A stretch of DNA of 64,000 nt from DUUI01 sp964345765 (GCA_964345765.1 CAYFSJ010000002.1:1-64000); one strand, 5' to 3'; counted from the stretch's first letter, positions 8,113 through 16,290 are shown. Numbers and translations: made by a program. The notes: generated by a model from the letters alone, not told the origin.

Positions 8113-8739
8113 ATGAAAAAATTTGAATTACCTGAATTACCATATGCATATGATGCATTAGAACCTGTGATTGATGCTAAAACAATGGAAATCCATCACA
8201 CTAAACACCATAATACATATGTAAACAACTTAAATGATGCGTTAGCAAAACACCCAGACTTAGAGTATGAAGATGTTAAGGAATTACTAAAAGATTTAAA
8301 CAATCTTCCAGAAGACATCCAAACTGCTGTTAGAAACAATGGTGGTGGTCACCTAAACCACAGCATTTTCTGGGAAATTATGGCTCCAGAAGGATCTTCA
8401 GAATTATCTGGTGAACTTAAAGAAGCTATTGAACGCGACTTAGGTTCTTATGATGAATTTGTTGAGAAATTCACTGCCGCAGCTAAAGGGCGCTTTGGTT
8501 CTGGATGGGCATGGTTAGTGGCTGATAAAGATGGAAAACTTGAAGTAACAGACACACCTAACCAAGACAATCCAATTATGGATGGTAAGAGCTGCATCCT
8601 AGGTTTAGATGTTTGGGAACATGCTTATTACCTAAACTATCAAAACCGTCGTCCAGATTACATCTCTGAATGGTTCAAAGTTGTTAATTGGGATGAAGTA
8701 GCTAAACGCTATAAAAAATGTTTAGAAGAAAATAAATAA
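8113..8739 (+). CDS. sodA: superoxide dismutase (Mn/Fe family)
   Basis: 208-residue Fe/Mn superoxide dismutase. The metal ligands are all visible: His in MEIHHTKHH near residue 27, His in HLNHSIFW near 81, and Asp and His in DVWEHAYY near residues 168-172. Disproportionates superoxide in the cytosol. AGGAGG precedes the start and a strong hairpin follows the stop. Together with Tpx, fRMsr and an oxygen-sensitive [FeFe] hydrogenase it suggests an anaerobe that meets oxygen. Mn versus Fe preference cannot be read reliably from the sequence. Confidence 0.95.
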   Translation: MKKFELPELPYAYDALEPVIDAKTMEIHHTKHHNTYVNNLNDALAKHPDLEYEDVKELLKDLNNLPEDIQTAVRNNGGGHLNHSIFWEIMAPEGSSELSGELKEAIERDLGSYDEFVEKFTAAAKGRFGSGWAWLVADKDGKLEVTDTPNQDNPIMDGKSCILGLDVWEHAYYLNYQNRRPDYISEWFKVVNWDEVAKRYKKCLEENK

Positions 8740-8750
8740 TTAATGCATTA

Positions 8751-8776
8751 AAAAAGCCTCGATTGAGGCTTTTTTT
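8751..8776. terminator. bidirectional terminator sodA / EF-G-like gene
   Basis: AAAAAGCCTC, loop GATT, GAGGCTTTTTTT. Serves the two convergent genes. Confidence 0.9.
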
Positions 8777-8782
8777 GTGTTC

Positions 8783-10846
8783 TTACGCTTGTTCTTCTTT
8801 CTTACGTTGTGCTTCAAGAATGACTTTGTCCATCACTTCTTGCGGAGCTCTTTGATAACGAACAAATTCTTGTTGGTAACTACCCTTACCTTGAGTAAAA
8901 GAACGGAGTTGAGTTGAATAGTTTAACATTTCAGAGAGAGGGACTTCAGCACTCACTCGTTGTTTGTCATTAGGAAGCATATCCATACCTAAAATCATTC
9001 CACGACGTTTATTGAAATCACCAATGACTGTACCTACGAAGTCTTCTGGAACAACAACTTCCGCTTTTACGATTGGCTCAAGAATAACTGGTTTCGCATT
9101 AGGCATACCTGAGTTATAGGCTAAACGTGCAGCTGACTTAAAGGCAATTTCCTTAGAGTCAACATCATGATAAGAACCATCTGTTAAGGTCGCTTTAACA
9201 CCCACTACTTTATAACCGGCTAAGACTCCCTTATTCATACATTCTCTTAATCCTTGTTCAACGGCTGGGAAATATTGACGAGGGACTGCCCCACCAAAGA
9301 CTTTTTCTTCAAAGACCATTTCTTCTTCTTCAGTTGGTTCAAATTCAACAAAGACATGTCCATATTGTCCTGCACCACCAGATTGTTTCTTATGTTTACC
9401 TTCAGCAGTGACTTTCGTTTGAATTGTTTCACGATAAGGAACTGTTGGTTGAGTCGTAGTAACTTCAACTTTATATTTTGATTTTAATTTATTTAAGATA
9501 ACATCAATATGTTGATCGCCTAAACCATAAAGAATAAGTTCATTGGTTTCATGATTATTCACTAAACGAGCTGATTGATCTTCTTCTAAAATACGTTGTA
9601 AGCTGGATGATAATTTATCTTCATCATTTTTACTCTTAGGCCAAATCGCTAAACCAAGCATTGCTGAAGGGGCCTGAACATCTTCATAATATACTGGGTT
9701 TTCTCTTGAAGATAAGGTGTCATTGGTTTGAGTCGCTTGTAATTTAACTACCGCCCCAATGTCTCCAGTAAATAGTTTTCCAACCGCAATTTGGTGCTTA
9801 CCACGAATTGAGAAGATTTGAGAGATTTTCTCAGTTGTATCTTTCTTGGTATTAAAGACCGTAGAATCCGTTGTTAGAACTCCAGTCATCACTTTAAGAT
9901 AAGAAATTCTTCCAACAAATGGGTCAACGATAGTCTTAAAGACAAAGGCTGACATACTTTCGCTCTCATCACGTTTAAGTTTAACTGGCTCACCATTTTG
10001 TTTAAAGGCATCAATGGTTTCTTTTTCAGCATAACTTGGTAAGAATTCTGTAATTAAATCAAGTAATCTTTCAATACCAGTTTGTTGGATAGCAGAGCCA
10101 CAATAGACTGGTTGAATTTCACCTGAGCGAACCGCTAAATTAAGTCCTTTAATAATTTCATCTTGATTAAAGTGACCATCTTCAAAATAAGATTCCATCA
10201 GCTCATCATCGGTCATGGCAAGAGCTTCACAGATTTGTTCGTAATACGCTTCAACAGTTCCAACTAAGTTTTCTGGAACATCTTTGGCTGTATTTCGATC
10301 ATTGTAATACCATGCTTTTTTACGAAGGATATTCACTGATCCAACGACTTTTTCACCCTCTACAATTGGGATTTCAAAAGCAATGACTTTTTCACCAAAT
10401 TGGTGTCTTAGTTGATCATATACTTTATGAAAATCAGCATGTTCATCATCCATCTTATTAATAAAGAATAATGTTGGTAAGTTATTTTCTAAAGCAATGT
10501 CATAAGCTCTTTCTGTTCCTGTCTCAATTCCATCTTTGGCTGAGACAACAATTAATGCATTGTCAGCCACTTTAACGCCAGCTGCTGTTTCACCATAATA
10601 ATCGAAGTAACCAGGTGTATCGATAAAGTTTATCTTGCAGTCTTTCCATTCGACTGGTGCTAATGCTGTATAAACCGATTGACCACGTTTTTGTTCTTCA
10701 GAATCAAAGTCCATAGCGGATGTTCGATCCATTCTATCTAATACTTTATTAAAGTGTAAAATCGATTCAACGATACTGGATTTTCCAGAACCAGCATGTC
10801 CTAATATAACAACATTTCTAACTTCACTTGCTAAATAATCTCGCAT
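8783..10846 (-). CDS. EF-G-like translational GTPase (EF-G2 type)
   Basis: 687-residue paralog of elongation factor G. The GTPase motifs are complete: GHAGSGKSS (G1, near residue 16), DTPGYFDYYGE (G3), NKMD (G4) and GSAIQQTG (G5). Domains II to V follow in normal order, including SGGAGQYGHVFVEFEP of domain IV and the C-terminal RGMILGMD. The P-loop and the KRGQS switch region are those of the accessory EF-G2 class, not of housekeeping EF-G (GHIDHGKTT) or TetM-type ribosome protection proteins. The exact role of this class is unclear; ribosome rescue or recycling under stress is possible. It starts 9 bases after the ankyrin gene and shares its attenuated leader. Confidence 0.88.
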   Translation of the reverse strand: MRDYLASEVRNVVILGHAGSGKSSIVESILHFNKVLDRMDRTSAMDFDSEEQKRGQSVYTALAPVEWKDCKINFIDTPGYFDYYGETAAGVKVADNALIVVSAKDGIETGTERAYDIALENNLPTLFFINKMDDEHADFHKVYDQLRHQFGEKVIAFEIPIVEGEKVVGSVNILRKKAWYYNDRNTAKDVPENLVGTVEAYYEQICEALAMTDDELMESYFEDGHFNQDEIIKGLNLAVRSGEIQPVYCGSAIQQTGIERLLDLITEFLPSYAEKETIDAFKQNGEPVKLKRDESESMSAFVFKTIVDPFVGRISYLKVMTGVLTTDSTVFNTKKDTTEKISQIFSIRGKHQIAVGKLFTGDIGAVVKLQATQTNDTLSSRENPVYYEDVQAPSAMLGLAIWPKSKNDEDKLSSSLQRILEEDQSARLVNNHETNELILYGLGDQHIDVILNKLKSKYKVEVTTTQPTVPYRETIQTKVTAEGKHKKQSGGAGQYGHVFVEFEPTEEEEMVFEEKVFGGAVPRQYFPAVEQGLRECMNKGVLAGYKVVGVKATLTDGSYHDVDSKEIAFKSAARLAYNSGMPNAKPVILEPIVKAEVVVPEDFVGTVIGDFNKRRGMILGMDMLPNDKQRVSAEVPLSEMLNYSTQLRSFTQGKGSYQQEFVRYQRAPQEVMDKVILEAQRKKEEQA

Positions 10847-10855
10847 TATAAACCT

Positions 10856-11524
10856 CTACTTCAGAATTGGCTTAAGCTCATCTAGATTATGTAAACGTAC
10901 ATAATGGACGGCTTTTTGGCCATTGTTATCGGTAATTTCTTTGTCGGCACCATTTTCTAATAAATAGTTAACTAAATCTACATATCCGGAATAACTTGCG
11001 CGCATAAGAGCGGTACAACCATTCTTATCTTGGCTGTTTAAGTCTGCACCATTTTCAACTAATGTTTTAACTACATCAAATTTGAAGGCGACACAAGCTT
11101 CCATCAACGCGGTACGTCCCATTTCATCTTGAGCATTTACATCCGCATTTTGTTCAATTAAATAATCAACTACATTTAATTGTCCTAAGAAGGCTGCTCT
11201 CATTAGCGATGTACGTCCACGATAATCAGCTTGATTAACATCTGCCCCACGATCAACTAGTTTTTTAACGATGTCTAGCTCACCTTTTTTGGCTGCTCCC
11301 ATTAATGCACTCTTTTGATTCTTATCAAGCATATTAACGTCTGCGCCAGATTCTAATAAATAATCGACTATGTCTTCAAATCCTCGTTTGGCTGAACGCA
11401 TTAATGATGTACGTCCATCTCCACTGGCATAATTGACATCGCCGCCTTTTTCGACACTTTTTTTCATTGTGTCTAGCTCACCTTGAGCACTTGCGACCCA
11501 AAGGGCTTGGTTTGTTTGATCCAT
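10856..11524 (-). CDS. ankyrin repeat protein
   Basis: About 222 residues made almost wholly of six or seven ankyrin repeats (recurring GRTSLMRSA, GADVNQADYRG, GCTALMRAS, about 33 residues apart). No signal peptide or membrane segment is seen, so it is a cytosolic protein-binding scaffold. The start at 11522-11524 is chosen because GGAGG lies eight bases before it. A longer frame back to 11581 runs through a terminator hairpin. It is the first structural gene of an operon with the EF-G-like GTPase, so it may bind that protein or a ribosome-linked partner (inference). Confidence 0.88.
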   Translation of the reverse strand: MDQTNQALWVASAQGELDTMKKSVEKGGDVNYASGDGRTSLMRSAKRGFEDIVDYLLESGADVNMLDKNQKSALMGAAKKGELDIVKKLVDRGADVNQADYRGRTSLMRAAFLGQLNVVDYLIEQNADVNAQDEMGRTALMEACVAFKFDVVKTLVENGADLNSQDKNGCTALMRASYSGYVDLVNYLLENGADKEITDNNGQKAVHYVRLHNLDELKPILK

Positions 11525-11551
11525 ATTATAATCCTCCGTTCTATCAAACAT

Positions 11552-11580
11552 AAAAAATGATGAGCACTTTGCACCCATCA
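11552..11580 (-). terminator. leader terminator (attenuator) of the ank/EF-G-like operon
   Basis: On the minus strand a ten-pair stem (11571-11580 with 11558-11567, including three G-T pairs) and an AAA loop is followed by six T. The TGA stop of the leader peptide forms the first bases of the 5' arm. It lies between the operon promoter and the ank ribosome binding site. Confidence 0.75.
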
Positions 11581-11661
11581 AAAAATATTAGTATAAGTAT
11601 TTACGACATGAAGAACACGAGCACTGCCAACGTGAACTTTACTGACAACATTATTGTGCAT
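11578..11661 (-). CDS. putative 27-residue leader peptide
   Basis: Small open frame encoding 27 residues, from MHNNVVSK to NTYTNIF. AGAGGTG stands six bases before the ATG, and a clear promoter lies just upstream. An in-frame ATG two codons earlier (11665-11667) is too close to the binding site. The stop codon is embedded in the 5' arm of a terminator, the arrangement seen in ribosome-mediated attenuators. No homology is recognised. The peptide is rich in Val and His but has no run of a single amino acid, so it does not look like an amino-acid biosynthesis leader. Confidence 0.6.
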   Translation of the reverse strand: MHNNVVSKVHVGSARVLHVVNTYTNIF

Positions 11662-11681
11662 GTTCATCACCTCTTACTCAT

Positions 11682-11709
11682 ATTTTAACCAAATATTTAC
11701 AAATATCAA
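11682..11709 (-). promoter_or_regulatory. promoter of the leader peptide-ank-EF-G-like operon
   Basis: On the minus strand TTGATA (11704-11709), 16 bases, TAAAAT (11682-11687). The predicted transcript starts near 11675, a few bases before the leader peptide binding site. A cre-like sequence (11715-11728, TGAAAACGGTTAAC) lies just upstream, matching 12 of 14 positions. Confidence 0.65.
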
Positions 11710-11816
11710 GATAAGTTAACCGTTTTCAAGAAAAAGTTTAATTTTTTTCAGAACCACTCATTTTCTTACACTCAAACTCATTGAATTAAGTTATAATATT
11801 CAACAAGGAGACGATT

Positions 11817-13514
11817 ATGAAATTTAATGATTATAAGTATACTAGACCCGATATGGAGCAGTTTACTGCACAAGCCAAGCAACATTTTGAAGTGATGGCT
11901 AATGCTGAAACATTTGATGAGTTTCACGAAAGTTTTAAAACCCTTAACAGTTTAAGAAACACTGTCGCAACTCAAATTACATTAGCTTCAATTCGACATT
12001 CAATTAATACCAAAGATGAATTCTACGCTCAAGAAAATGAATTTTGGGATGAACAAGGACCAATCGTCCAACAGATTATTGTTGAGATGGGCAATTTGGT
12101 TCTTGACTCAAAATACAAAGCAGACCTAGAAAAACTCTATCCTGCCCCTTATTTTAAAATGCTCGAAAACTCAAGAAAGGTCTTTGACGAGAAGATTATT
12201 GCTGATTTACAAGAAGAAAACCGACTCACCACAGAGTATGATAAATTAGTTGCATCAGCAGAAATTAAATTTGATGGTAAGACTTTAAACTTAGCTCAAA
12301 TGGCGCCTTATACCCAAAGTACTGATAGACAAGTACGTAAAGAAGCCAGTGAAGCAACTTGGAATTTCTTTAAGGAAAACGAATCAAAATTTGATGATAT
12401 CTACGATAAATTAGTCAAAGTGAGAACGAAAATGGCTAAAGCATTAGGTTTTGACTCATTTACAGAAATGGGCTATCTCAGAATGAACCGTCTTGATTAC
12501 AACCAAGAAATGGTAGCTAATTACAGACAACAGGTGTTAGATGAGGTTGTACCAATTGCTCAAAAACTCTACAAAAGACAGGCAGAACGTTTAGGCCTAG
12601 ATAAGCTTGAATATTATGATGTTGCCCTTAACTTTTTAGATGGGAATGCTAAACCGACTGGTTCAGCAGAAGAAATTTTAGAATCTGGAAAAGCAATGTA
12701 TGAAGATTTAAGTCCTGAAACTGCTGAATTTATTAATTTGATGCTCGATAATGACTTAATGGATGTGCTAGCCAAACCTGGTAAAAGAGCAGGTGGTTAC
12801 ATGACTTTCTTACCTGATTATCAAGTCCCATTTATCTTTTCAAACTTTAACGGAACTTCAGGTGATATTGATGTCTTAACTCATGAGGCGGGACATGCTT
12901 TCCAAGGCTATCAATCAAGACATATTGAATTATCAGATGTTCATATGCCAACCTATGAAGCTTGTGAAATTCATTCAATGAGTATGGAATTTCTAACTTG
13001 GGATTATATGGATCAATTCTTTGGGGATAAAGCGGATAAATATAAATTCTCTCATTTATCTGATTCCCTTCAATTCTTACCATATGGGGTCCTTGTTGAC
13101 CACTTCCAACATGAAGTTTATAACCACCCAGAAATGACTTTACAACAACGTAAAGAAACATGGCGAAAACTTGATCAACAATATCGCCCTCACTTAGATT
13201 TCAGTGAGAATCCATTCTTAGATCAAGGGGTTTGGTGGTTTAGACAAGGCCATATTTTCTCGAGCCCATTTTATTATATTGATTACACATTGGCTCAAGT
13301 GTGTGCCTTCCAATTCTGGAAACGTAAACATATTGATAAAGACCCACAAACTTGGAACGATTATTTACACATCTGCCAAATTGGTGGAACTAAATCATTC
13401 ACCCAAATTGTAGATGAAGCTAACCTTATTTCTCCATTTGAGAATGGTTGCTTAAAATCAGTGATTAATGATATTGATCATTGGTTAGAAAATGTTGATG
13501 ATAAAGCGCTGTAA
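11817..13514 (+). CDS. pepF: oligoendopeptidase F family M3 metallopeptidase
   Basis: 565-residue M3B zinc peptidase. The metal site HEAGH lies near residue 356 and the downstream glutamate in PTYEACEIHSMSMEF completes the zinc ligands. The N-terminal helical domain and the RQGHIFSSPFYYIDYTLAQ C-terminal segment are characteristic of oligoendopeptidase F. It cleaves short peptides in the cytosol. AAGGAG precedes the ATG and a GC-rich hairpin follows. This branch is shorter than the classical about 600-residue PepF, as in the pepF/M3-like group. Confidence 0.9.
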   Translation: MKFNDYKYTRPDMEQFTAQAKQHFEVMANAETFDEFHESFKTLNSLRNTVATQITLASIRHSINTKDEFYAQENEFWDEQGPIVQQIIVEMGNLVLDSKYKADLEKLYPAPYFKMLENSRKVFDEKIIADLQEENRLTTEYDKLVASAEIKFDGKTLNLAQMAPYTQSTDRQVRKEASEATWNFFKENESKFDDIYDKLVKVRTKMAKALGFDSFTEMGYLRMNRLDYNQEMVANYRQQVLDEVVPIAQKLYKRQAERLGLDKLEYYDVALNFLDGNAKPTGSAEEILESGKAMYEDLSPETAEFINLMLDNDLMDVLAKPGKRAGGYMTFLPDYQVPFIFSNFNGTSGDIDVLTHEAGHAFQGYQSRHIELSDVHMPTYEACEIHSMSMEFLTWDYMDQFFGDKADKYKFSHLSDSLQFLPYGVLVDHFQHEVYNHPEMTLQQRKETWRKLDQQYRPHLDFSENPFLDQGVWWFRQGHIFSSPFYYIDYTLAQVCAFQFWKRKHIDKDPQTWNDYLHICQIGGTKSFTQIVDEANLISPFENGCLKSVINDIDHWLENVDDKAL

Positions 13515-13530
13515 CAAGCGCTTTTTCTTT
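13503..13530 (+). terminator. terminator of pepF
   Basis: AAAGCGCT, loop, AAGCGCTTTTTCTTT. The pepF stop codon lies in the loop. Confidence 0.8.
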
Positions 13531-13537
13531 ATATCTT

Positions 13538-13565
13538 TAAAAAACATCAGCTAGTAGCCGATGTT
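13538..13565 (-). terminator. terminator of the MFS gene
   Basis: On the minus strand AACATCGGC, loop TACTA, GCTGATGTT, then T-run. It includes the last codons and stop of the transporter gene. Confidence 0.75.
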
Positions 13566-14797
13566 AGTTTTTGTTCTTCATGTTGAGTTTTTCTTAGGAA
13601 GTAAATGCCTAAAACAAATAAGATGATTAAAGCTAGGATTCCATATCTTGAGGACCCTAAGAATGAGGCTGAGAAAGCCATCATTAATGGCCCTAAGAAA
13701 TCAGCGAATTTCCCAAAGATATCGAAGAACCCAAAGTACTCATTAGATTCATGTTTTGGTACTAGTTTTCCAAAATAAGATCGTGAGATCGATTGAATCC
13801 CACCTTGAGCTAATCCTACTAAGAAGGCTAATAACCAGAAATGCCATGCGCTACTCATAAAGAATCCAATCACAGCAATAACAATATAGAGCATGATATA
13901 GTAGATTAACATATTAATTTGACCAAATCGCTTGGCGAACTTACCCGATAAAATCGCAAATGGGAAGGCCACAAATTGAGTCATTAGTAAGGCGATGATC
14001 ATTTGATTATCACCAATTCCAACTTCTCCACCAAAGTTGGTTGATTGAGAAATAATGGTATAGACACCATCGATATAACAGAAGTAAGCAATAATGAAAT
14101 ACTTCATGTGTTTATTATGATGTATTTTACGAACCGTATTGGCTAATGACGCAAATAAGTTCTTAACAATTACTTGTGGTGGTTCACTGACATAGTGAAC
14201 TTGTTTGACATCTTTCAGTAATGGAATACTTAAGACTGCCCACCATAGAACAGTAATAATAAAGGATATTCTGGTTGCTGTGGCAGTATCTAAACCAAAT
14301 GGAAGTGCTAAGATTAAGTAAAGGCCCATAACAAATGGAATGGTACTTAAGACATAACCCCAAGCAAATCCTGCCCCAGAAATATAGTCCATTCGGTCAT
14401 CGGTTGTAACGTCGGTTAACATTGAGTCATAGAAGACATTACATAGAGAATAACCGACTCGAGATAAGACAAGTAAAAATAAGAAGGCTTGCCAACTTGT
14501 TGTGACACCTAAAGCAAATCCGCCTAGTATCCCTATAATTAAGGCAAAACTAAATAATTTCTTTTTCATTCCCTTACTATCGGCAATTGCCCCTAAGATT
14601 GGCGCTAGTATGGCAACGATAATGACGGCAATCGCTGTAATAAGAGCAAACAGGGAACTTGCTTGAGTGGGTTCTAAGCCACCTCCTTCAGCGATGGCTC
14701 TAAAATAAACAGGAATTGTCGCTGATAAAATCAGGACAAAGGCTGAATTCGCCACATCATAGAGAATCCAGGATCTTTCTTCTTTTGTAAGTTTCAT
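13547..14797 (-). CDS. UMF1-type MFS transporter
   Basis: 416 residues with about twelve membrane segments. The start (SWILYDVANSAFVLILSATIPVYF) is typical of the UMF1/Atg22-like branch of the major facilitator superfamily, and the GAIADSKGMKKK loop between segments 2 and 3 is the MFS signature. Atg22 proteins export amino acids from vacuoles. Bacterial members are mostly uncharacterised, so the cargo is unknown. It is a single gene with a weak GAGAG ribosome site and a -10 (TATAAT) about 35 bases upstream. Confidence 0.85.
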   Translation of the reverse strand: MKLTKEERSWILYDVANSAFVLILSATIPVYFRAIAEGGGLEPTQASSLFALITAIAVIIVAILAPILGAIADSKGMKKKLFSFALIIGILGGFALGVTTSWQAFLFLLVLSRVGYSLCNVFYDSMLTDVTTDDRMDYISGAGFAWGYVLSTIPFVMGLYLILALPFGLDTATATRISFIITVLWWAVLSIPLLKDVKQVHYVSEPPQVIVKNLFASLANTVRKIHHNKHMKYFIIAYFCYIDGVYTIISQSTNFGGEVGIGDNQMIIALLMTQFVAFPFAILSGKFAKRFGQINMLIYYIMLYIVIAVIGFFMSSAWHFWLLAFLVGLAQGGIQSISRSYFGKLVPKHESNEYFGFFDIFGKFADFLGPLMMAFSASFLGSSRYGILALIILFVLGIYFLRKTQHEEQKLTSATS

Positions 14798-14863
14798 AAT
14801 CTCTCTTTCTTTCTATACGAAAGCATTATATCACAAACAATTAAGCCAATTGTTGCATTTGGT

Positions 14864-14890
14864 AAAGAAAAAGGACAGCGATCGCTGTCC
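14864..14890 (-). terminator. terminator of the hsp20 pair
   Basis: Palindrome GGACAGCGATCGCTGTCC (14873-14890) followed on the minus strand by TTTTTCTTT. Confidence 0.8.
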
Positions 14891-14896
14891 AATTCA

Positions 14897-15292
14897 TTAC
14901 TTAAGTTCAATTTGTTTTGTTTCAGGCTCAACTTTTTCAACAAGTGGAAGCATAACTTTTAAGGTTCCATTGTTATATTCTGCTGAGATTTCATCAACAT
15001 TCACTTCTGAGAAACGAATTTGTCGAGTCACTTCTGATCTTGAGCGAGATTGATAAATCATTTCTCTTTCTTGTGAGTTTGATTCTTGTTGGTGTGAAGC
15101 ATGAATGCTAAGCACATCTTCTTTAAAATCTAAGCTAATATCTTCTTTGTTGAAGCCTGGCATATCAATTTCTACAATATATTGATTATCTTCTTTATAG
15201 ACATCCATATCTTTTCCTAATTGTGTAGGAGTAGAAAAATCTGATAAGAATTTGTCAATAATTGATTCTGGTCTACGTACTAAATATCTCAT
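14897..15292 (-). CDS. Hsp20 family small heat shock protein (second copy)
   Basis: 131 residues. An alpha-crystallin domain spans about residues 25-125, with the family segments YIVEIDMPGFNKEDI and a C-terminal NGTLKVMLP followed by a short tail ending in KQIELK. Small heat shock proteins hold unfolding proteins in an ATP-independent way. The ATG at 15290-15292 is chosen because AAGGAGG stands eight bases before it. That site overlaps the stop of the first hsp20 copy. The two copies share much of their sequence, which points to tandem duplication. Confidence 0.93.
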   Translation of the reverse strand: MRYLVRRPESIIDKFLSDFSTPTQLGKDMDVYKEDNQYIVEIDMPGFNKEDISLDFKEDVLSIHASHQQESNSQEREMIYQSRSRSEVTRQIRFSEVNVDEISAEYNNGTLKVMLPLVEKVEPETKQIELK

Positions 15293-15305
15293 TGAATATT
15301 CCTCC

Positions 15306-15701
15306 TTATTTAATTTCAATTTGTTTTGATTTTGGTGTTTCAGGTACAACTATTGGTAAATGAAGTTTTAAGACCCCATTAATATACTCACCACTTATCT
15401 CATCTTGGTTTACATCACTAAAGCGAATTTTACGCATTACAGATTGAGTAGAGCGGTTCTTATAGTAGTACTCTTTGTTTTCTTGATTTGTTTGTTCGGA
15501 TTTTGCTTGAACCATTAAGACATCCTCATTAAAGTCAACCTTAATATCTTCTTTATTAAATCCTGGCATATCGATTTCTACCATATAAGCATTGTCTTGT
15601 TTATAGATATCGATACCTTTTCCTAATCGGTAAGTGTCTTCATTCATTTCTTTTAGTAAGCTTTCAAACAAACTGTCTGATATTTTCATTGGTGTTCTCA
15701 T
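15306..15701 (-). CDS. Hsp20 family small heat shock protein (first copy)
   Basis: 131 residues with an alpha-crystallin domain (YMVEIDMPGFNKEDIKVDF, then NGVLKLHLP) and the same KQIEIK-type tail as the downstream paralog. AGGAGG precedes the ATG. It is the promoter-proximal gene of a two-gene heat-shock operon controlled by a promoter lying between two CIRCE operators, so HrcA repression is expected. This is a common arrangement for groE and dnaK and less usual for hsp20. Confidence 0.93.
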   Translation of the reverse strand: MRTPMKISDSLFESLLKEMNEDTYRLGKGIDIYKQDNAYMVEIDMPGFNKEDIKVDFNEDVLMVQAKSEQTNQENKEYYYKNRSTQSVMRKIRFSDVNQDEISGEYINGVLKLHLPIVVPETPKSKQIEIK

Positions 15702-15716
15702 TTCTTATTCCTCCTT

Positions 15717-15743
15717 TTAGCACTCTTAGTATATGATTGCTAA
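15717..15743. promoter_or_regulatory. CIRCE operator 1 (HrcA site)
   Basis: TTAGCACTC, nine bases, GATTGCTAA. One mismatch to the consensus TTAGCACTC-N9-GAGTGCTAA. It lies between the -10 box and the start of the first hsp20 gene. Confidence 0.9.
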
Positions 15744-15747
15744 GTGA

Positions 15748-15778
15748 TTATATTATAACACCCTTTTTAGCACTGTCA
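15748..15778 (-). promoter_or_regulatory. heat-shock operon promoter
   Basis: On the minus strand TTGACA, a 16-base spacer and TATAAT match the vegetative consensus. The -35 half lies inside CIRCE operator 2, and operator 1 lies just downstream of the -10, so HrcA could block the promoter from both sides. Confidence 0.85.
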
Positions 15779-15793
15779 AGTAAAGAGTGCTAA
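15767..15793. promoter_or_regulatory. CIRCE operator 2 (HrcA site)
   Basis: TTAGCACTG, nine bases, GAGTGCTAA. One mismatch to the consensus. It overlaps the -35 box of the hsp20 promoter. Confidence 0.9.
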
Positions 15794-15802
15794 AGCGTGT
15801 AT

Positions 15803-15828
15803 TAAAGAAAAGCTCTCATGCGAGAGCT
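15803..15828 (-). terminator. terminator of the GlsB-like gene
   Basis: On the minus strand AGCTCTC / GAGAGCT with a four-base loop, then TTTCTTT. Confidence 0.75.
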
Positions 15829-15836
15829 TAGCCTTA

Positions 15837-16088
15837 TTATCTATTTAATAATCTTAAAAGTAGGAGTAGAACAACTGAACCAACAAATGCAACTAAGATT
15901 GATGATGCATTTAATCCAGTAACTTCTCCACCACTACCAAATTGGTTGAATAAGAATCCACCTAAGAATGCTCCAACGATACCAACTATAATGTTAGTCA
16001 CTAAAGAACCAGATCCTTGATTGACAACAAGATTTCCTAACCAACCTGCTAGGGCACCGATAATTAACCAAGCAATAATGTTTTCCAT
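15837..16088 (-). CDS. GlsB/YeaQ/YmgE family membrane protein
   Basis: 83-residue membrane protein with three hydrophobic segments rich in glycine (IIGALAGWLGN, then NIIVGIVGAFLGGFLF, then a C-terminal helix). This is the transglycosylase-associated/GlsB family, often induced by stress, with no proven activity. The ribosome site is weak (GAGAA). A perfect seven-base inverted repeat lies between its -10 box and the coding region. Confidence 0.85.
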   Translation of the reverse strand: MENIIAWLIIGALAGWLGNLVVNQGSGSLVTNIIVGIVGAFLGGFLFNQFGSGGEVTGLNASSILVAFVGSVVLLLLLRLLNR

Positions 16089-16119
16089 AATTTTCTCATT
16101 TTCTTTTTTGTTGAATCGA

Positions 16120-16139
16120 TGTGATTCAAGCTAATCACA
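16120..16139. promoter_or_regulatory. inverted repeat before the GlsB-like gene
   Basis: TGTGATT, six bases, AATCACA: perfect seven-base arms. It lies just downstream of a TATAAT box on the minus strand, a typical repressor position. The protein that binds is not known. Confidence 0.5.
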
Positions 16140-16154
16140 TTATATCACATATTT

Positions 16155-16182
16155 AAAAAGCGCACTTAAATGTGCGCTTTTT
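16155..16182. terminator. bidirectional terminator
   Basis: AAAAAGCGCAC, six-base loop, GTGCGCTTTTT. On the minus strand it would end a transcript coming from the zwf side, about 300 bases after the zwf stop. Confidence 0.85.
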
Positions 16183-16235
16183 GAACTTCACTAAAACATA
16201 TTGCCTTAATGAAGGGTATCGTGCTAATATAATAG

Positions 16236-16290
16236 ACTTTTTTATTATCACGTCCATTAAAGTTGTTGTCTAATAGTTTGAACAACAAAC
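16236..16290 (+). repeat. 55-base contig-end overlap, left copy
   Basis: These 55 bases are identical to 16391-16445 on the other side of the N run. An exact overlap ending precisely at both gap edges is what unmerged contig ends from a de Bruijn assembler with k=55 look like, so it is probably one locus shown twice. Confidence 0.85.

Noticed and set aside
9254..9481. Open frame opposite the EF-G-like gene
   Set aside because: Low-complexity phenylalanine/lysine-rich shadow of a conserved gene, without ribosome site or promoter.
8783..10846. Tetracycline-resistance ribosomal protection protein (TetM-like)
   Set aside because: The P-loop GHAGSGKS and the overall motifs are those of the EF-G2-type paralogs; TetM-like proteins have a different N-terminal signature. 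Resistance should not be inferred.
11525..11581. Longer ankyrin protein N-terminus
   Set aside because: These codons cover a terminator hairpin and its T-run, and GGAGG stands before the internal ATG at 11524.
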